Assembly (NCBI RefSeq): GCF_001426755.1
Contig: NZ_LMFJ01000001.1
Location: forward strand, 2,186,601 to 2,250,600
DNA: 64,000 bases
Reading direction: 5' to 3'
Source of the DNA: Aeromicrobium sp. Root495
GTDB taxonomy: Bacteria > Actinomycetota > Actinomycetes > Propionibacteriales > Nocardioidaceae
Shown here: positions 19,896-28,184 of the stretch, piece by piece
How positions within the stretch are numbered: the stretch's first letter is position 1
How the letters are laid out: each line of letters begins with the position of its first letter
Position numbers and translations under genes: made by a program
The notes under the pieces: model-generated
What the model was told of the DNA's origin: nothing
The model's input: the letters and a program-made list of their open reading frames with translations, nothing else
The model's database searches: none

Positions 19896-20735
19896 GTGAC
19901 CTTCGTCCTCACCCTGACCTGTCCGGACCGTGCTGGTCTCGTCTATGCCGTCACGCGCTGGATCGCCGAGGGCGGGGGCAACATCCTCGACAGCCAGCAG
20001 TTCACCGACACCTCCGACGCCGAGTTCTTCCTGCGGGTGCACTTCGAGCACGGTGCCGACGTCGACGCCCTGCGCTCGGGCTTCGCTCCGGTCGCGGACG
20101 AGCACGCCATGGACTTCCGGATCGTGGTGGCCGAGGCGCCGCTGCGCACCCTGGTCCTGGTGTCCAAGGAGGGCCACTGCCTCAACGACCTGCTCTACCG
20201 CCAGAGCACAGGGTCGCTGCCCATCGAGATCCCGGCCGTCGTCTCCAACCACCCCGACCTCGAGAAGATGGCCGCGGCCTACGAGACCCCGTTCCACCGG
20301 CTCACGGTGACGCCGGAGACCAAGGCCGAGTCGGAGGCGGAGATCCTGCGGCTCGTCGACGAGCTCGACGTCCAGCTCGTCGTGCTCGCCCGTTACATGC
20401 AGATCCTGAGCGACGACCTCTGCCGGTCCCTCGCGGGCCGCGCGATCAACATCCACCACAGCTTCCTGCCCAGCTTCAAGGGCGCCCGGCCCTACCACCA
20501 GGCCCACGACCGGGGCGTGAAGCTCATCGGAGCCACCGCCCACTACGTCACGGCCGACCTCGACGAGGGCCCCATCATCGACCAGGGCGTCCTGCGCGTC
20601 GACCACCGCATGACCCCGGCCGACCTCGCGCGCGTGGGCCGCGACGTCGAGGCGCAGACCCTCTCGCGCGCTGTCAAGCTGCACGCCGAGGCCCGCGTCC
20701 TGCGCAACGGACCGCGCACCGTGGTGCTGGACTGA
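19896..20735 (+). CDS. purU: Formyltetrahydrofolate deformylase
   Basis: 279 residues from GTG 19896. The N-terminal ACT domain (TLTCPDRAGLVYAVTRWIAEGGGNI) precedes a formyltransferase-fold domain containing RYMQILSDDL, INIHHSFLPSFKGARPYH and GATAHYVTADLDEGPII, the catalytic Asn/His/Asp region of PurU. It hydrolyses 10-formyl-THF to formate and THF, balancing one-carbon units for purine synthesis. The position just before the sulfate importer is probably incidental; the 139-base gap carries a strong dyad. Length matches the family. Confidence 0.95.
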   Translation: MTFVLTLTCPDRAGLVYAVTRWIAEGGGNILDSQQFTDTSDAEFFLRVHFEHGADVDALRSGFAPVADEHAMDFRIVVAEAPLRTLVLVSKEGHCLNDLLYRQSTGSLPIEIPAVVSNHPDLEKMAAAYETPFHRLTVTPETKAESEAEILRLVDELDVQLVVLARYMQILSDDLCRSLAGRAINIHHSFLPSFKGARPYHQAHDRGVKLIGATAHYVTADLDEGPIIDQGVLRVDHRMTPADLARVGRDVEAQTLSRAVKLHAEARVLRNGPRTVVLD

Positions 20736-20758
20736 CGGCGTGCCACACGCATTCGTCC

Positions 20759-20787
20759 CACGATGTGTCGAAATATCCCACATCGTG
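20759..20787 (+). promoter_or_regulatory. Dyad upstream of the sulfate importer operon
   Basis: CACGATGTG and CACATCGTG form a perfect 9-base inverted repeat around an AT-rich 11-base spacer, about 90 bases before the binding-protein start and 24 bases after the purU stop. The AT-rich centre and symmetry look like an operator more than a terminator. A TAGGTT hexamer near 20819 could be the -10 box downstream. Confidence 0.5.
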
Positions 20788-20874
20788 AGATTGGTCGGGA
20801 CGCGCTCCGTTCCGTTCTAGGTTCGTGGCTCGAAGCGCGACGTACTCGTGGCGCCCGACCTCGAAGGACCAGGC

Positions 20875-21915
20875 ATGAAGCTCTCCCCCCGCAGACGACT
20901 GACCACGGCCGTGGCCCTCGCCGCCAGCGCGGCGATGCTCACCGGTTGTGCCCCGTCCGGCAGCTCCGACAGCGACGACTCGAAGACCCAGCTCTCGCTC
21001 GTCGCCTACTCCGTCCCCAAGGCAGCCGACGGCGCGCTCGAGAAGGCCTTCGGCCAGACCGACGAGGGCAAGGACGTCAGCTGGAAGCAGTCGTACGGAG
21101 CCTCCGGCGACCAGAGCCGCGCCGTGGTCGGCGGCTTGAAGGCCGACGTCGTCCACTTCTCGCTCACCCCCGACACCACGCGCCTCGTCGACGAGGACCT
21201 CGTCGCGAAGGACTGGGACCAGAACGCCACGAAGGGCATCCTCTCGACCTCCGTCGTGTCGCTCGTGGTCCGCAAGGGCAACCCGAAGAACATCAAGACC
21301 TTCGCCGACCTCGCCAAGCCGGGCGTCGGCATCGTGACGCCCAACCCCGGCTCCTCGGGCTCGGCGCGCTGGAACATCCTGGCGGCCTACCAGTCGGTCA
21401 TCGCCGACGGTGGCTCCGAGGCCGACGCGCAGGCCTACCTCAAGAAGCTCTTCGCCAACGTCAAGGCGCTGCCCGGCTCCGGCCGTGACGCCACGACCGC
21501 CTTCCAGGGCGGAACGGGCGACGTGCTCCTCTCCTACGAGAACGAGGCGATCTTCGCCCGTCAGAGCGGCGAGGACGTGGACTACGTGATCCCCGAGAAG
21601 AACCTGCTCATCGAGAACCCGGCCGCCGTCACCACCAAGGCGCCCCAGGCCGCCAAGGACTTCCTCGACTTCGGCTTCAGCGCCGCCGGTCAGAAGATCT
21701 TCGCGCAGTACGGGTTCCGGCCGGTCGAGGGCGTGGACGGCGTCGAGGTCGGCGACGTGAAGGGCGCCAACGACCCGAGCAACCCGTTCCCCGAGGTCAC
21801 GACGCTCTTCACGATCGACAAGACCTTCGGCGGCTGGGAGGCCGCGAACACGAAGTTCTTCGACGAGAAGAGCGGCATCATCACCAAGATCATCTCGGCC
21901 TCCGGGAAGTCATGA
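20875..21915 (+). CDS. Sulfate/thiosulfate ABC transporter binding lipoprotein
   Basis: 346 residues from ATG 20875, preceded by GAAGGA. The signal ends in a lipobox (LTGC, Cys25). The mature part begins TQLSLVAYSVPKAADGALEKAF and contains QSYGASGDQSRAVVGGLKADVV and VTPNPGSSGSARWNILAAY, matching the Sbp/CysP family (type 2 periplasmic fold binding sulfate through hydrogen bonds). It hands sulfate to the CysTWA complex encoded by the next three overlapping genes. Whether thiosulfate is also bound cannot be told. Confidence 0.93.
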   Translation: MKLSPRRRLTTAVALAASAAMLTGCAPSGSSDSDDSKTQLSLVAYSVPKAADGALEKAFGQTDEGKDVSWKQSYGASGDQSRAVVGGLKADVVHFSLTPDTTRLVDEDLVAKDWDQNATKGILSTSVVSLVVRKGNPKNIKTFADLAKPGVGIVTPNPGSSGSARWNILAAYQSVIADGGSEADAQAYLKKLFANVKALPGSGRDATTAFQGGTGDVLLSYENEAIFARQSGEDVDYVIPEKNLLIENPAAVTTKAPQAAKDFLDFGFSAAGQKIFAQYGFRPVEGVDGVEVGDVKGANDPSNPFPEVTTLFTIDKTFGGWEAANTKFFDEKSGIITKIISASGKS

Positions 21916-22769
21916 CCACGGAGATCCTCGCGCCCCCGACCCCGACGCCCACAGGGCGCCGGGGTCGGGGGCGTGCCCGCACCAACACGTTGACGCGTCA
22001 GTCCGGGCTCGGGCTCGGCCTGGCGCTCACGTGGTTCAGCCTGCTCGTGCTGATCCCCCTGGCCCTCATCGTGATCCAGGCGGCCGACGGCGGCTGGGCC
22101 ACCTTCCGGGACACCCTCACCGACGACCAGACGTTCGACGCGCTGCGGCTCACCGTGGAGCAGTCGCTGCTCGTGACCGTCGTCAACGTGGTGATGGGGA
22201 CGCTCATCGCGTGGGTCCTCGTGCGCGACCGCTTCTGGGGCAAGCGGCTCCTCGAGGTCATCATCGACATCCCGTTCGCCCTGCCCACCATCGTGGCCGG
22301 CCTCGTGCTCCTGAGCCTCTACGGGCCGCGCAGCCCGATCGGCATCGACGTCAGCAACACCGAGCGCGCGGTCTTCCTCGCCCTCCTGTTCGTGACGCTC
22401 CCCTTCGTCGTGCGCACCGTCCAGCCCGTGCTGCTCGAGCTGGACCCCGAGGTGGAGCAGGCGGCGGCCTCCCTGGGCGCCTCGCAGCTCACGACGGTGC
22501 GCCGCATCATCCTGCCGGCGCTCGCCCCCGCCATCACGGCCGGCGCGGCCCTCAGCTTCGCGCGGGGCATCAGCGAGTACGGCTCCCTCGTCCTGCTCTC
22601 GGGCAACCTCCCCCACACCTCGGAGGTCGCCTCGGTGCGCATCCTGACCTACATCGAGAACGGCAACGAGGCCGCAGCCGCCTCCGTGGCCGTGCTGCTC
22701 CTGCTGGTGGCGCTGGCCGCCATCCTGGCCCTGCAGCTCGTCAACCGCTGGGTGGCCCGCCGTGGCTAG
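21912..22769 (+). CDS. cysT: Sulfate ABC transporter permease CysT
   Basis: 285 residues with about six membrane segments; the start ATGA overlaps the binding-protein stop. The cytoplasmic coupling loop LGASQLTTVRRIILPALAPAI (EAA loop) contacts the ATPase. FALPTIVAGLVLLSLYGPRSPIG is highly typical of CysT/CysU. An arginine-rich N-terminal stretch (GRRGRGRARTNTL) precedes the first segment. It forms a heterodimeric channel with CysW. Confidence 0.93.
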   Translation: MTTEILAPPTPTPTGRRGRGRARTNTLTRQSGLGLGLALTWFSLLVLIPLALIVIQAADGGWATFRDTLTDDQTFDALRLTVEQSLLVTVVNVVMGTLIAWVLVRDRFWGKRLLEVIIDIPFALPTIVAGLVLLSLYGPRSPIGIDVSNTERAVFLALLFVTLPFVVRTVQPVLLELDPEVEQAAASLGASQLTTVRRIILPALAPAITAGAALSFARGISEYGSLVLLSGNLPHTSEVASVRILTYIENGNEAAAASVAVLLLLVALAAILALQLVNRWVARRG

Positions 22770-23592
22770 TCACGTGACGCCCCCCAAGACCGCCGGCACC
22801 TACGCCCGCCGCGGCCTCGTCGTCGTCTACCTCTTCCTGCTCGTCGCGTGGCCCGTGGGGCTCGTCGTCCAGAAGACCTTCGACGGCGGCCTCGAGAACC
22901 TGCAGGCCGCGTTCTCCGACCCCGACGTGGTGTTCGCCCTGCAGCTCACGGTCTACGTCGCCGTCTGGGCCGTCGTCATCAACACCGTCTTCGGCGTCGG
23001 CATCTCTCTGCTGCTCGTGCGGCAGGAGTTCCCCGGCAAGAACCTGCTGTCGGCCTTCATCGACCTGCCGCTCTCGGTCTCGCCCGTCGTGGTGGGCCTC
23101 GCCCTGCTCCTCGCCTACGGCGGGAGCAACGGGGTGTTCGGTCCCGCCCTCGAGGACGCAGGTCTGCAGATCGCCTACGCGACGCCCGGCATCATCCTGG
23201 CGACCGCCTTCGTGAGCCTGCCGCTCGTCATCCGCGAGATCGTGCCCGTGCTCCAGGAGGTCGGCGCCGAGCAGGAGCAGGCGGCCCGGAGCCTGGGCGC
23301 CGGCTCGTGGCAGACCTTCCGCCGCATCACCCTGCCCTCCATCAAGTGGGCGCTGCTCTACGGCGTCGTGCTGAGCCTGGCGCGCGCGCTCGGCGAGTTC
23401 GGTGCCGTCAAGATCATCTCCGGCAACGTCGTGGGCCAGACCCAGACCGCCACGCTGATCGTCGAGCAGAAGTACCAGGACTTCGAGCAGGGCGCCGCGT
23501 ACGCGACGTCGTTCCTGCTCGCACTCATCGCGGTGGCGGCTCTCGTCGTCGTCACCTTCCTGCGACCCGAGGAGAGCCCCGATGGGGATTGA
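22762..23592 (+). CDS. cysW: Sulfate ABC transporter permease CysW
   Basis: 276 residues, GTG start overlapping cysT by 8 bases. Six membrane segments and the EAA loop [22 protein letters not shown] are visible. [22 protein letters not shown] and [15 protein letters not shown] are standard CysW features. It pairs with CysT. Its end overlaps cysA by 11 bases, so all four genes are read as a single message. Confidence 0.93.
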   Translation: MASHVTPPKTAGTYARRGLVVVYLFLLVAWPVGLVVQKTFDGGLENLQAAFSDPDVVFALQLTVYVAVWAVVINTVFGVGISLLLVRQEFPGKNLLSAFIDLPLSVSPVVVGLALLLAYGGSNGVFGPALEDAGLQIAYATPGIILATAFVSLPLVIREIVPVLQEVGAEQEQAARSLGAGSWQTFRRITLPSIKWALLYGVVLSLARALGEFGAVKIISGNVVGQTQTATLIVEQKYQDFEQGAAYATSFLLALIAVAALVVVTFLRPEESPDGD

Positions 23593-24553
23593 GATCGCTG
23601 GCATCACCAAGAAGTTCGGCGACTTCGTCGCTCTCGAGGACATCGACCTGTCCATCCCCAGCGGGCAGCTCACGGCCCTGCTCGGGCCGAGCGGTGGCGG
23701 CAAGTCGACCCTGCTGCGCATCATCGCGGGGCTGGAGTCCTCGGACTCGGGATCGGTGGTCATCGAGGGCAACGACGCCACGAGGCTGCCGGCGCAGAAG
23801 CGCAACGTCGGCTTCGTCTTCCAGCACTACGCGGCCTTCAAGCACCTCAGCGTCCGGCGCAACATCGCGTTCGGGCTCGAGATCCGCAAGCGGCCCAAGA
23901 ACGAGATCAAGGCGAAGGTGGACGAGCTCCTCGAGCTGGTCCACCTCACGCAGTGGGCCGACCGGCTTCCCTCGCAGCTCTCCGGCGGCCAGCGTCAGCG
24001 CATGGCCCTGGCTCGGGCGCTCGCGATCGAGCCCACCGTCCTCCTGCTCGACGAGCCGTTCGGAGCGCTCGACGCGAAGGTCCGCAAGGAGCTGCGTGAC
24101 TGGCTGCGGCGCCTGCACGACGAGGTGCACGTGACCACGGTCTTCGTGACGCACGACCAGGAGGAGGCCCTCGAGGTCGCCGACTCCCTCGTCGTCATCA
24201 ACGAGGGCCGCATCGAGCAGGTGGGCACGCCGGACGACCTCTACGACAAGCCGGCGAGCGACTTCGTGCTGAGCTTCCTGGGCCCGGTCACGACGCTCGG
24301 GGACAAGCTCATCCGCCCGCACGACATCGACATCTCGCGCTACGAGCAGGCGGCCACCGCGGTGGGCACCATCACGCGGTGGACGCGGGTCGGGTTCGAG
24401 ATCCGTCTCGAGGTCACGCCCGAGGACGTCCTGCACCCCGAGCCCGTCCAGGTCGTGGTGACCCGCGCCGAGGCCACGGCACTCGACCTGCACGAGGGCG
24501 ACCGCGTCTGGCTGCGCCCGCAGGTCGGCGCGGACCAGGTCGCCGGGCACTGA
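23582..24553 (+). CDS. cysA: Sulfate ABC transporter ATP-binding protein
   Basis: 323 residues with one complete nucleotide-binding domain: Walker [10 protein letters not shown] (35-43), signature LSGGQRQRM (133-141), Walker [13 protein letters not shown] (153-164) and the H-loop VTHDQEEAL. The C-terminal 90 residues form the TOBE-type regulatory part seen in CysA ([12 protein letters not shown]). It energises sulfate uptake for cysteine synthesis. It is the last gene of the operon and is followed by a good hairpin. Confidence 0.95.
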   Translation: MGIEIAGITKKFGDFVALEDIDLSIPSGQLTALLGPSGGGKSTLLRIIAGLESSDSGSVVIEGNDATRLPAQKRNVGFVFQHYAAFKHLSVRRNIAFGLEIRKRPKNEIKAKVDELLELVHLTQWADRLPSQLSGGQRQRMALARALAIEPTVLLLDEPFGALDAKVRKELRDWLRRLHDEVHVTTVFVTHDQEEALEVADSLVVINEGRIEQVGTPDDLYDKPASDFVLSFLGPVTTLGDKLIRPHDIDISRYEQAATAVGTITRWTRVGFEIRLEVTPEDVLHPEPVQVVVTRAEATALDLHEGDRVWLRPQVGADQVAGH

Positions 24554-24564
24554 CCCCGACGACG

Positions 24565-24594
24565 CCCCGGTCCGTCCCCAGGGTCGGGCCGGGG
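24565..24594 (+). terminator. Terminator hairpin after cysA
   Basis: CCCCGGTCC and GGGCCGGGG pair over 9 positions (one G:U) around a 12-base loop, 12 bases after the cysA stop. This is a likely end of the sulfate operon. Confidence 0.65.
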
Positions 24595-24639
24595 TGGTCA
24601 CCGACAGCCGCAGCGCTGATCGGCACGCAGGCTGGAAGC

Positions 24640-25620
24640 ATGTCCTCGAACCTGCCGGCGAGCCCGCCCGAGATCTCTCGGGCCCGTGTGGTCGTGAGCG
24701 CCCTCGCGATCGCGGGCACCCTCCCCTACCTCGTGCTCAAGGTGCTCTGGCTGAGCGGCAGCCGCGTGGGTCTGCTCGATCCCGAGTTCGGTCGCAGCAC
24801 CACGATGCACGTGGCCAACGCGGCCACGTTCGCGATGGACGCGGTGGCCGTGCTCCTGGCCGTGGCGTTCGCGAGCCGTCTCGCCGAGCGTGTCCCCACC
24901 GCGGCGCTCCTCGCGCCGATGTGGATCGGGACGGGCCTCCTGGCCCCGATCCTCGTCATCGTGCCGCTCCAGCTCCTCGTGGGCGTCCCCGAGACCTCCG
25001 GGTCCGGCTCGGAGGCCATCGCCGGCTGGGTCTACGCACTCGTCTATGCCGGCTTCCTGTGGCAGGGCGTCTTCCTGCTCCTCGCCTTCGGCCTGTTCGC
25101 CCGGGCCCGCTGGGGATCCGTGGCGAGGACCCCGCTGCCCCGGGCCCCGTGGAGCCTCCTCACGACCGTGGCCTGCGCGCTGCTCCTGACGTCGGCCGCC
25201 CTGCTGACGGCTGACGCGCTGGCCCACGCACCGGTCGCCTGGCCCAACCTGTCGGGGGACGTCGCAGCTGCTCTCGTCGCGGTCGTGGGCCTCGTGCTGC
25301 TCCACCGAGGAGCTGCCGCCCGATGGGTTCCTGCCGTCGCGGTCTGGGTGGGCTCAGGGGCGACGTCCGCGTGGGGGCTCTACCAGCTCGTGCTCGCCAC
25401 GGTCCCGAACGACCTGGTCACGAGCGACTCCGGGGCTCTCGACGTCTCGACCCAGGCGGTCCGGGTGGCCGCCGGGCTCGTGACCCTCGTGGCGGCACGA
25501 CGGATGGGCAGGCAGGATCAGGCCGACGACCGGGCGCGCCGTTCGGCGGCCAGGCCCACGAGGAAGATCACGAGCCCCACCGAGGCGAGGGCGACTCCCA
25601 CGAGGCTCGTCGGGCGGTAG
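24640..25620 (+). CDS. Multi-pass membrane protein of unknown function
   Basis: 326 residues from ATG 24640 with about eight hydrophobic segments. The opening (ISRARVVVSALAIAGTLPYLVLKVLWL) and the segment GWVYALVYAGFLWQGVFLLLAFGLFARARWG look like a family of actinobacterial membrane proteins I cannot name. The last 35 residues (RQDQADDRARRSAARP...) are polar and low in complexity. That tail lies entirely over the 3' end of the convergent MFS gene: the two coding regions overlap by 103 bases. The tail may therefore be an incidental extension. No functional motif is visible. Confidence 0.6.
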   Translation: MSSNLPASPPEISRARVVVSALAIAGTLPYLVLKVLWLSGSRVGLLDPEFGRSTTMHVANAATFAMDAVAVLLAVAFASRLAERVPTAALLAPMWIGTGLLAPILVIVPLQLLVGVPETSGSGSEAIAGWVYALVYAGFLWQGVFLLLAFGLFARARWGSVARTPLPRAPWSLLTTVACALLLTSAALLTADALAHAPVAWPNLSGDVAAALVAVVGLVLLHRGAAARWVPAVAVWVGSGATSAWGLYQLVLATVPNDLVTSDSGALDVSTQAVRVAAGLVTLVAARRMGRQDQADDRARRSAARPTRKITSPTEARATPTRLVGR

Positions 25621-26720
25621 CCGAAGCCACCGGCGATCACGAGGCCGCCGAAGTAGGCGCCGAGCCCGTTGGCGATGTTGAGCGAGGAGTGGTTGAGCGC
25701 AGCGCCGATCATCTGGGCGTCGCCCGCCACGTGCATCAGCCGGATCTGCAGGGCGATGGCCAGGAGCGAGCCGAGCGCACCCACGCACAGCACGAGCACG
25801 AGGGCCGGGACCAGGTAGCCGGCCGTGAAGTAGAAGGCCACGAGCACCACGACGGTGGCGACGAAGCTGCCGATCACGGTCTTCTCGACGTCCCAGTCCG
25901 CCAGCACGCCGGCGCCCCAGGACCCCAGCACGGAGCCGATGCCGAAGGCCAGCAGGAAGACCGCGACCCAGCCCCGTTCGAGCTCGGTGACGTTCGTGAC
26001 GATCTTGGCGATGTAGCTGTACATCGCGAAGAGACCGCCGAACCCGACCATGCCGGCGCCTGCGGCGAACAGCACCTGCGGACGCTTGAGCGCCGAGAGC
26101 TCACGGCGCAGCGAGGCCCCACGATCGGCGGCCGAGTGCGGGACGAAGATCGCGATCATCGCCGCAGCGGCCATCGCGATGCCGAGGACGGCCCAGTAGG
26201 CCGCGCGCCAGCCGAGCCCCTGGCCGAGCAGCGTGCTGGCCGGGACACCGACGACGGTGGCGACCGACAGGCCGAGCATGACCGAGCTGACAGCGCGGCC
26301 CTTGAACTCGGGCCGGACGAGCGATGCCGCGAGCAGGGAGGCCACCCCGAAGTAGGCGCCGTGCGGCAGCCCGGCCAGGAACCGGGCGCCCATGACGGGC
26401 CAGTAGCCGCTCGCGACCGCCGTGACGGCATTGCCGACACCGAGGGCGAGGATGAGACCGATGGCCAGCTCCCGCTTGGGCAGACGGGCGCCGAGCGACA
26501 CGATGATCGGCGCTCCCACGACCACGCCGAACGCGTAGGCCGTGATGATGTGGCCCGTGGCGGGGATGGACTCGTCGATGCCCTTGGCGATGTCGGGCAG
26601 CAGGCCCATCGTCATGAACTCGGTGGTACCGATCGCAAAGCCGCCGAGTGCCAACGAGATGAGCGCGAGCGTCACGTGGCGGACGCGGCTGGGCGTCTGC
26701 GGGGCTTCGAGAGTCGTCAC
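25518..26720 (-). CDS. MFS transporter, DHA1/AraJ-like
   Basis: 400 residues with 12 predicted segments, GTG start. LISLALGGFAIGTTEFMTMGLLPDIA is the diagnostic N terminus of the AraJ/YdhP/NepI-like efflux permeases, and GARLPKRELAIG is its loop 2-3 motif. The group exports sugars, nucleosides or drugs; the substrate is unknown here. It is convergent with and overlaps the preceding membrane-protein gene, and divergent from the HNH gene. Confidence 0.88.
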   Translation of the reverse strand: MTTLEAPQTPSRVRHVTLALISLALGGFAIGTTEFMTMGLLPDIAKGIDESIPATGHIITAYAFGVVVGAPIIVSLGARLPKRELAIGLILALGVGNAVTAVASGYWPVMGARFLAGLPHGAYFGVASLLAASLVRPEFKGRAVSSVMLGLSVATVVGVPASTLLGQGLGWRAAYWAVLGIAMAAAAMIAIFVPHSAADRGASLRRELSALKRPQVLFAAGAGMVGFGGLFAMYSYIAKIVTNVTELERGWVAVFLLAFGIGSVLGSWGAGVLADWDVEKTVIGSFVATVVVLVAFYFTAGYLVPALVLVLCVGALGSLLAIALQIRLMHVAGDAQMIGAALNHSSLNIANGLGAYFGGLVIAGGFGYRPTSLVGVALASVGLVIFLVGLAAERRARSSA

Positions 26721-26814
26721 GATCTAGTGCAGCACAGTGCGGCACGGGATTGTTCCTGGTGTGGGCGAGGTCATCCCGCAGCGCCACCTCGTTCGAGATT
26801 CATGCCAGAGGGTC

Positions 26815-26849
26815 TTGCCTTATTCAAACACCCATACTAATATGGGTCC
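26815..26849 (+). promoter_or_regulatory. Promoter of the DUF222/HNH gene, predicted leaderless
   Basis: TTGCCT (26815) is 17 bases before TAATAT (26838), and the ATG lies 6 bases after this -10 box, so transcription probably starts at or near the start codon. No ribosome site fits. The -10 is inside a perfect dyad, ACCCATA-CTAA-TATGGGT (26830-26847), which could be an operator. Confidence 0.5.
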
Positions 26850-28154
26850 ATGACCGCGGCTCTGATCGACTCCCACCCCCTGGTGGCTGGTGTCTCGGCG
26901 CTGCATGCGGATCTGGACGCGATGCCGACCGACGCCTGGTCTGGGCTCGAGACCTCGGAAGTTCGTCGCCTGACGGCGGAGCTGACCCGGGTCGAGGCCC
27001 GAGTGGCTGCGCAGAAGATGGCCGCCGTGCGGGCTCTGGAGTCCTCAGGTGCTGCGCGGAAGGCCGGCGCCACCTCCACCGGCAACCTGCTGGCCAGGGA
27101 CTTCGGGGGCGACGAAGCAGCCGGGCATCGGTTGGTGAAGACAGCGCAGAAGCTCGAGTCCACCACCCACACACAAGATGCCCTGGCTCGGGGTGAGGTG
27201 ACGTTCGAGCAGTCCTCGGTGATCGCCAAAGGTCTGGACAAGCTCCCAGCCGACGTGACCGTTCAGCAACGCGACCTGGCGGAGCGGACGTTGTTGAAGG
27301 ATGCAGAGCGGCTCACCATCAAGGACCTGCGGCGCCGCACCGACCGGCTCATGGACGTCTACGCGGCCAAGCCCGACGTCGACGCCCACGAGAACGAGCT
27401 GCTCGTGCATCGCGAGCGGCTGGCGAGGCAGAACGCGTACTTTCGGATGTGGGACGAGAAGAACGGCATGTTCCGAGGCGAGTTCGAGCTCCCCGAGGCC
27501 GAGGCCGTGATGCTCAAGACCGCCGTCGACGCCCTCGCCGCCCCGTCCCGCGCCCACCTGTCGGACCCGGACGCGACCTTGGGTCCTGTTCCCGAGGACA
27601 GTGAGACCGACCCGGCCAAGAAGATGGGCCGCGCGTTCACCGACCTCTGCTCCCACCTCCCCATCGACCAGCTCCCCTCCAACGGAGGCGTCGGAGCCCA
27701 GGTCGTCGTGACGCTCGAGCACGACACGCTGGTCGGCGGGATCGCACCAGCCACGCTGAGCGACGGCACCCGATTGAGCGCCTCGCAGGCCCGCAAGCTC
27801 GCCTGCCGGGTCGGGATCATCCCCATGGTCCTCGACGGGAAACCCCTCCCCCTCGACTACGGACAGTCCAAGCGGTACTTCGAGAAGTACCAGCGCATCG
27901 GCCTGGCCAACCGCGACGGTGGGTGCTCGTTCCCCACCTGCGACCGGCCACCCGAGTGGACCGAGGCACACCACCTCACGCCCTACTCCGTCGGAGGCAA
28001 GACCAACCTGCAGGACGGCACGCTCCTCTGCACCAGACACCACCACCACGTCCACGACACCCACTGGGAGTCACGCACAGCACCCGACGGCCACATCGAG
28101 TGGAGACCACCCGGAACAACTAGCTGGCAGCGCAACCCCCGCAACAGGGCATGA
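26850..28154 (+). CDS. DUF222 (13E12 repeat) protein with HNH endonuclease domain
   Basis: 434 residues: a helical DUF222 domain (residues 25-330, with AELTRVEARVAAQKMAAVRAL and the conserved GATSTGNLLARDF) followed by a C-terminal HNH nuclease (about 350-410: DGGCSFPTCDRPPEWTEAHH then LLCTRHHHHVHDTHWE). The cysteines and histidines of the HNH/zinc site are intact. Such genes are dispersed in many copies across actinobacterial genomes (13E12/REP13E12 family); their role is unknown and mobility has been suggested. It stands alone between divergent and co-directional genes, with no partner gene or terminal repeats visible. Confidence 0.9.
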   Translation: MTAALIDSHPLVAGVSALHADLDAMPTDAWSGLETSEVRRLTAELTRVEARVAAQKMAAVRALESSGAARKAGATSTGNLLARDFGGDEAAGHRLVKTAQKLESTTHTQDALARGEVTFEQSSVIAKGLDKLPADVTVQQRDLAERTLLKDAERLTIKDLRRRTDRLMDVYAAKPDVDAHENELLVHRERLARQNAYFRMWDEKNGMFRGEFELPEAEAVMLKTAVDALAAPSRAHLSDPDATLGPVPEDSETDPAKKMGRAFTDLCSHLPIDQLPSNGGVGAQVVVTLEHDTLVGGIAPATLSDGTRLSASQARKLACRVGIIPMVLDGKPLPLDYGQSKRYFEKYQRIGLANRDGGCSFPTCDRPPEWTEAHHLTPYSVGGKTNLQDGTLLCTRHHHHVHDTHWESRTAPDGHIEWRPPGTTSWQRNPRNRA

Positions 28155-28184
28155 CCTGTCTGTGTCCGGCGATAGCGTGCACTG

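Noticed and set aside
26750..28160. Mobile element carrying the DUF222/HNH gene
   Set aside because: No terminal inverted repeats, target duplication or recombinase gene flank it, and the neighbours are ordinary genes.
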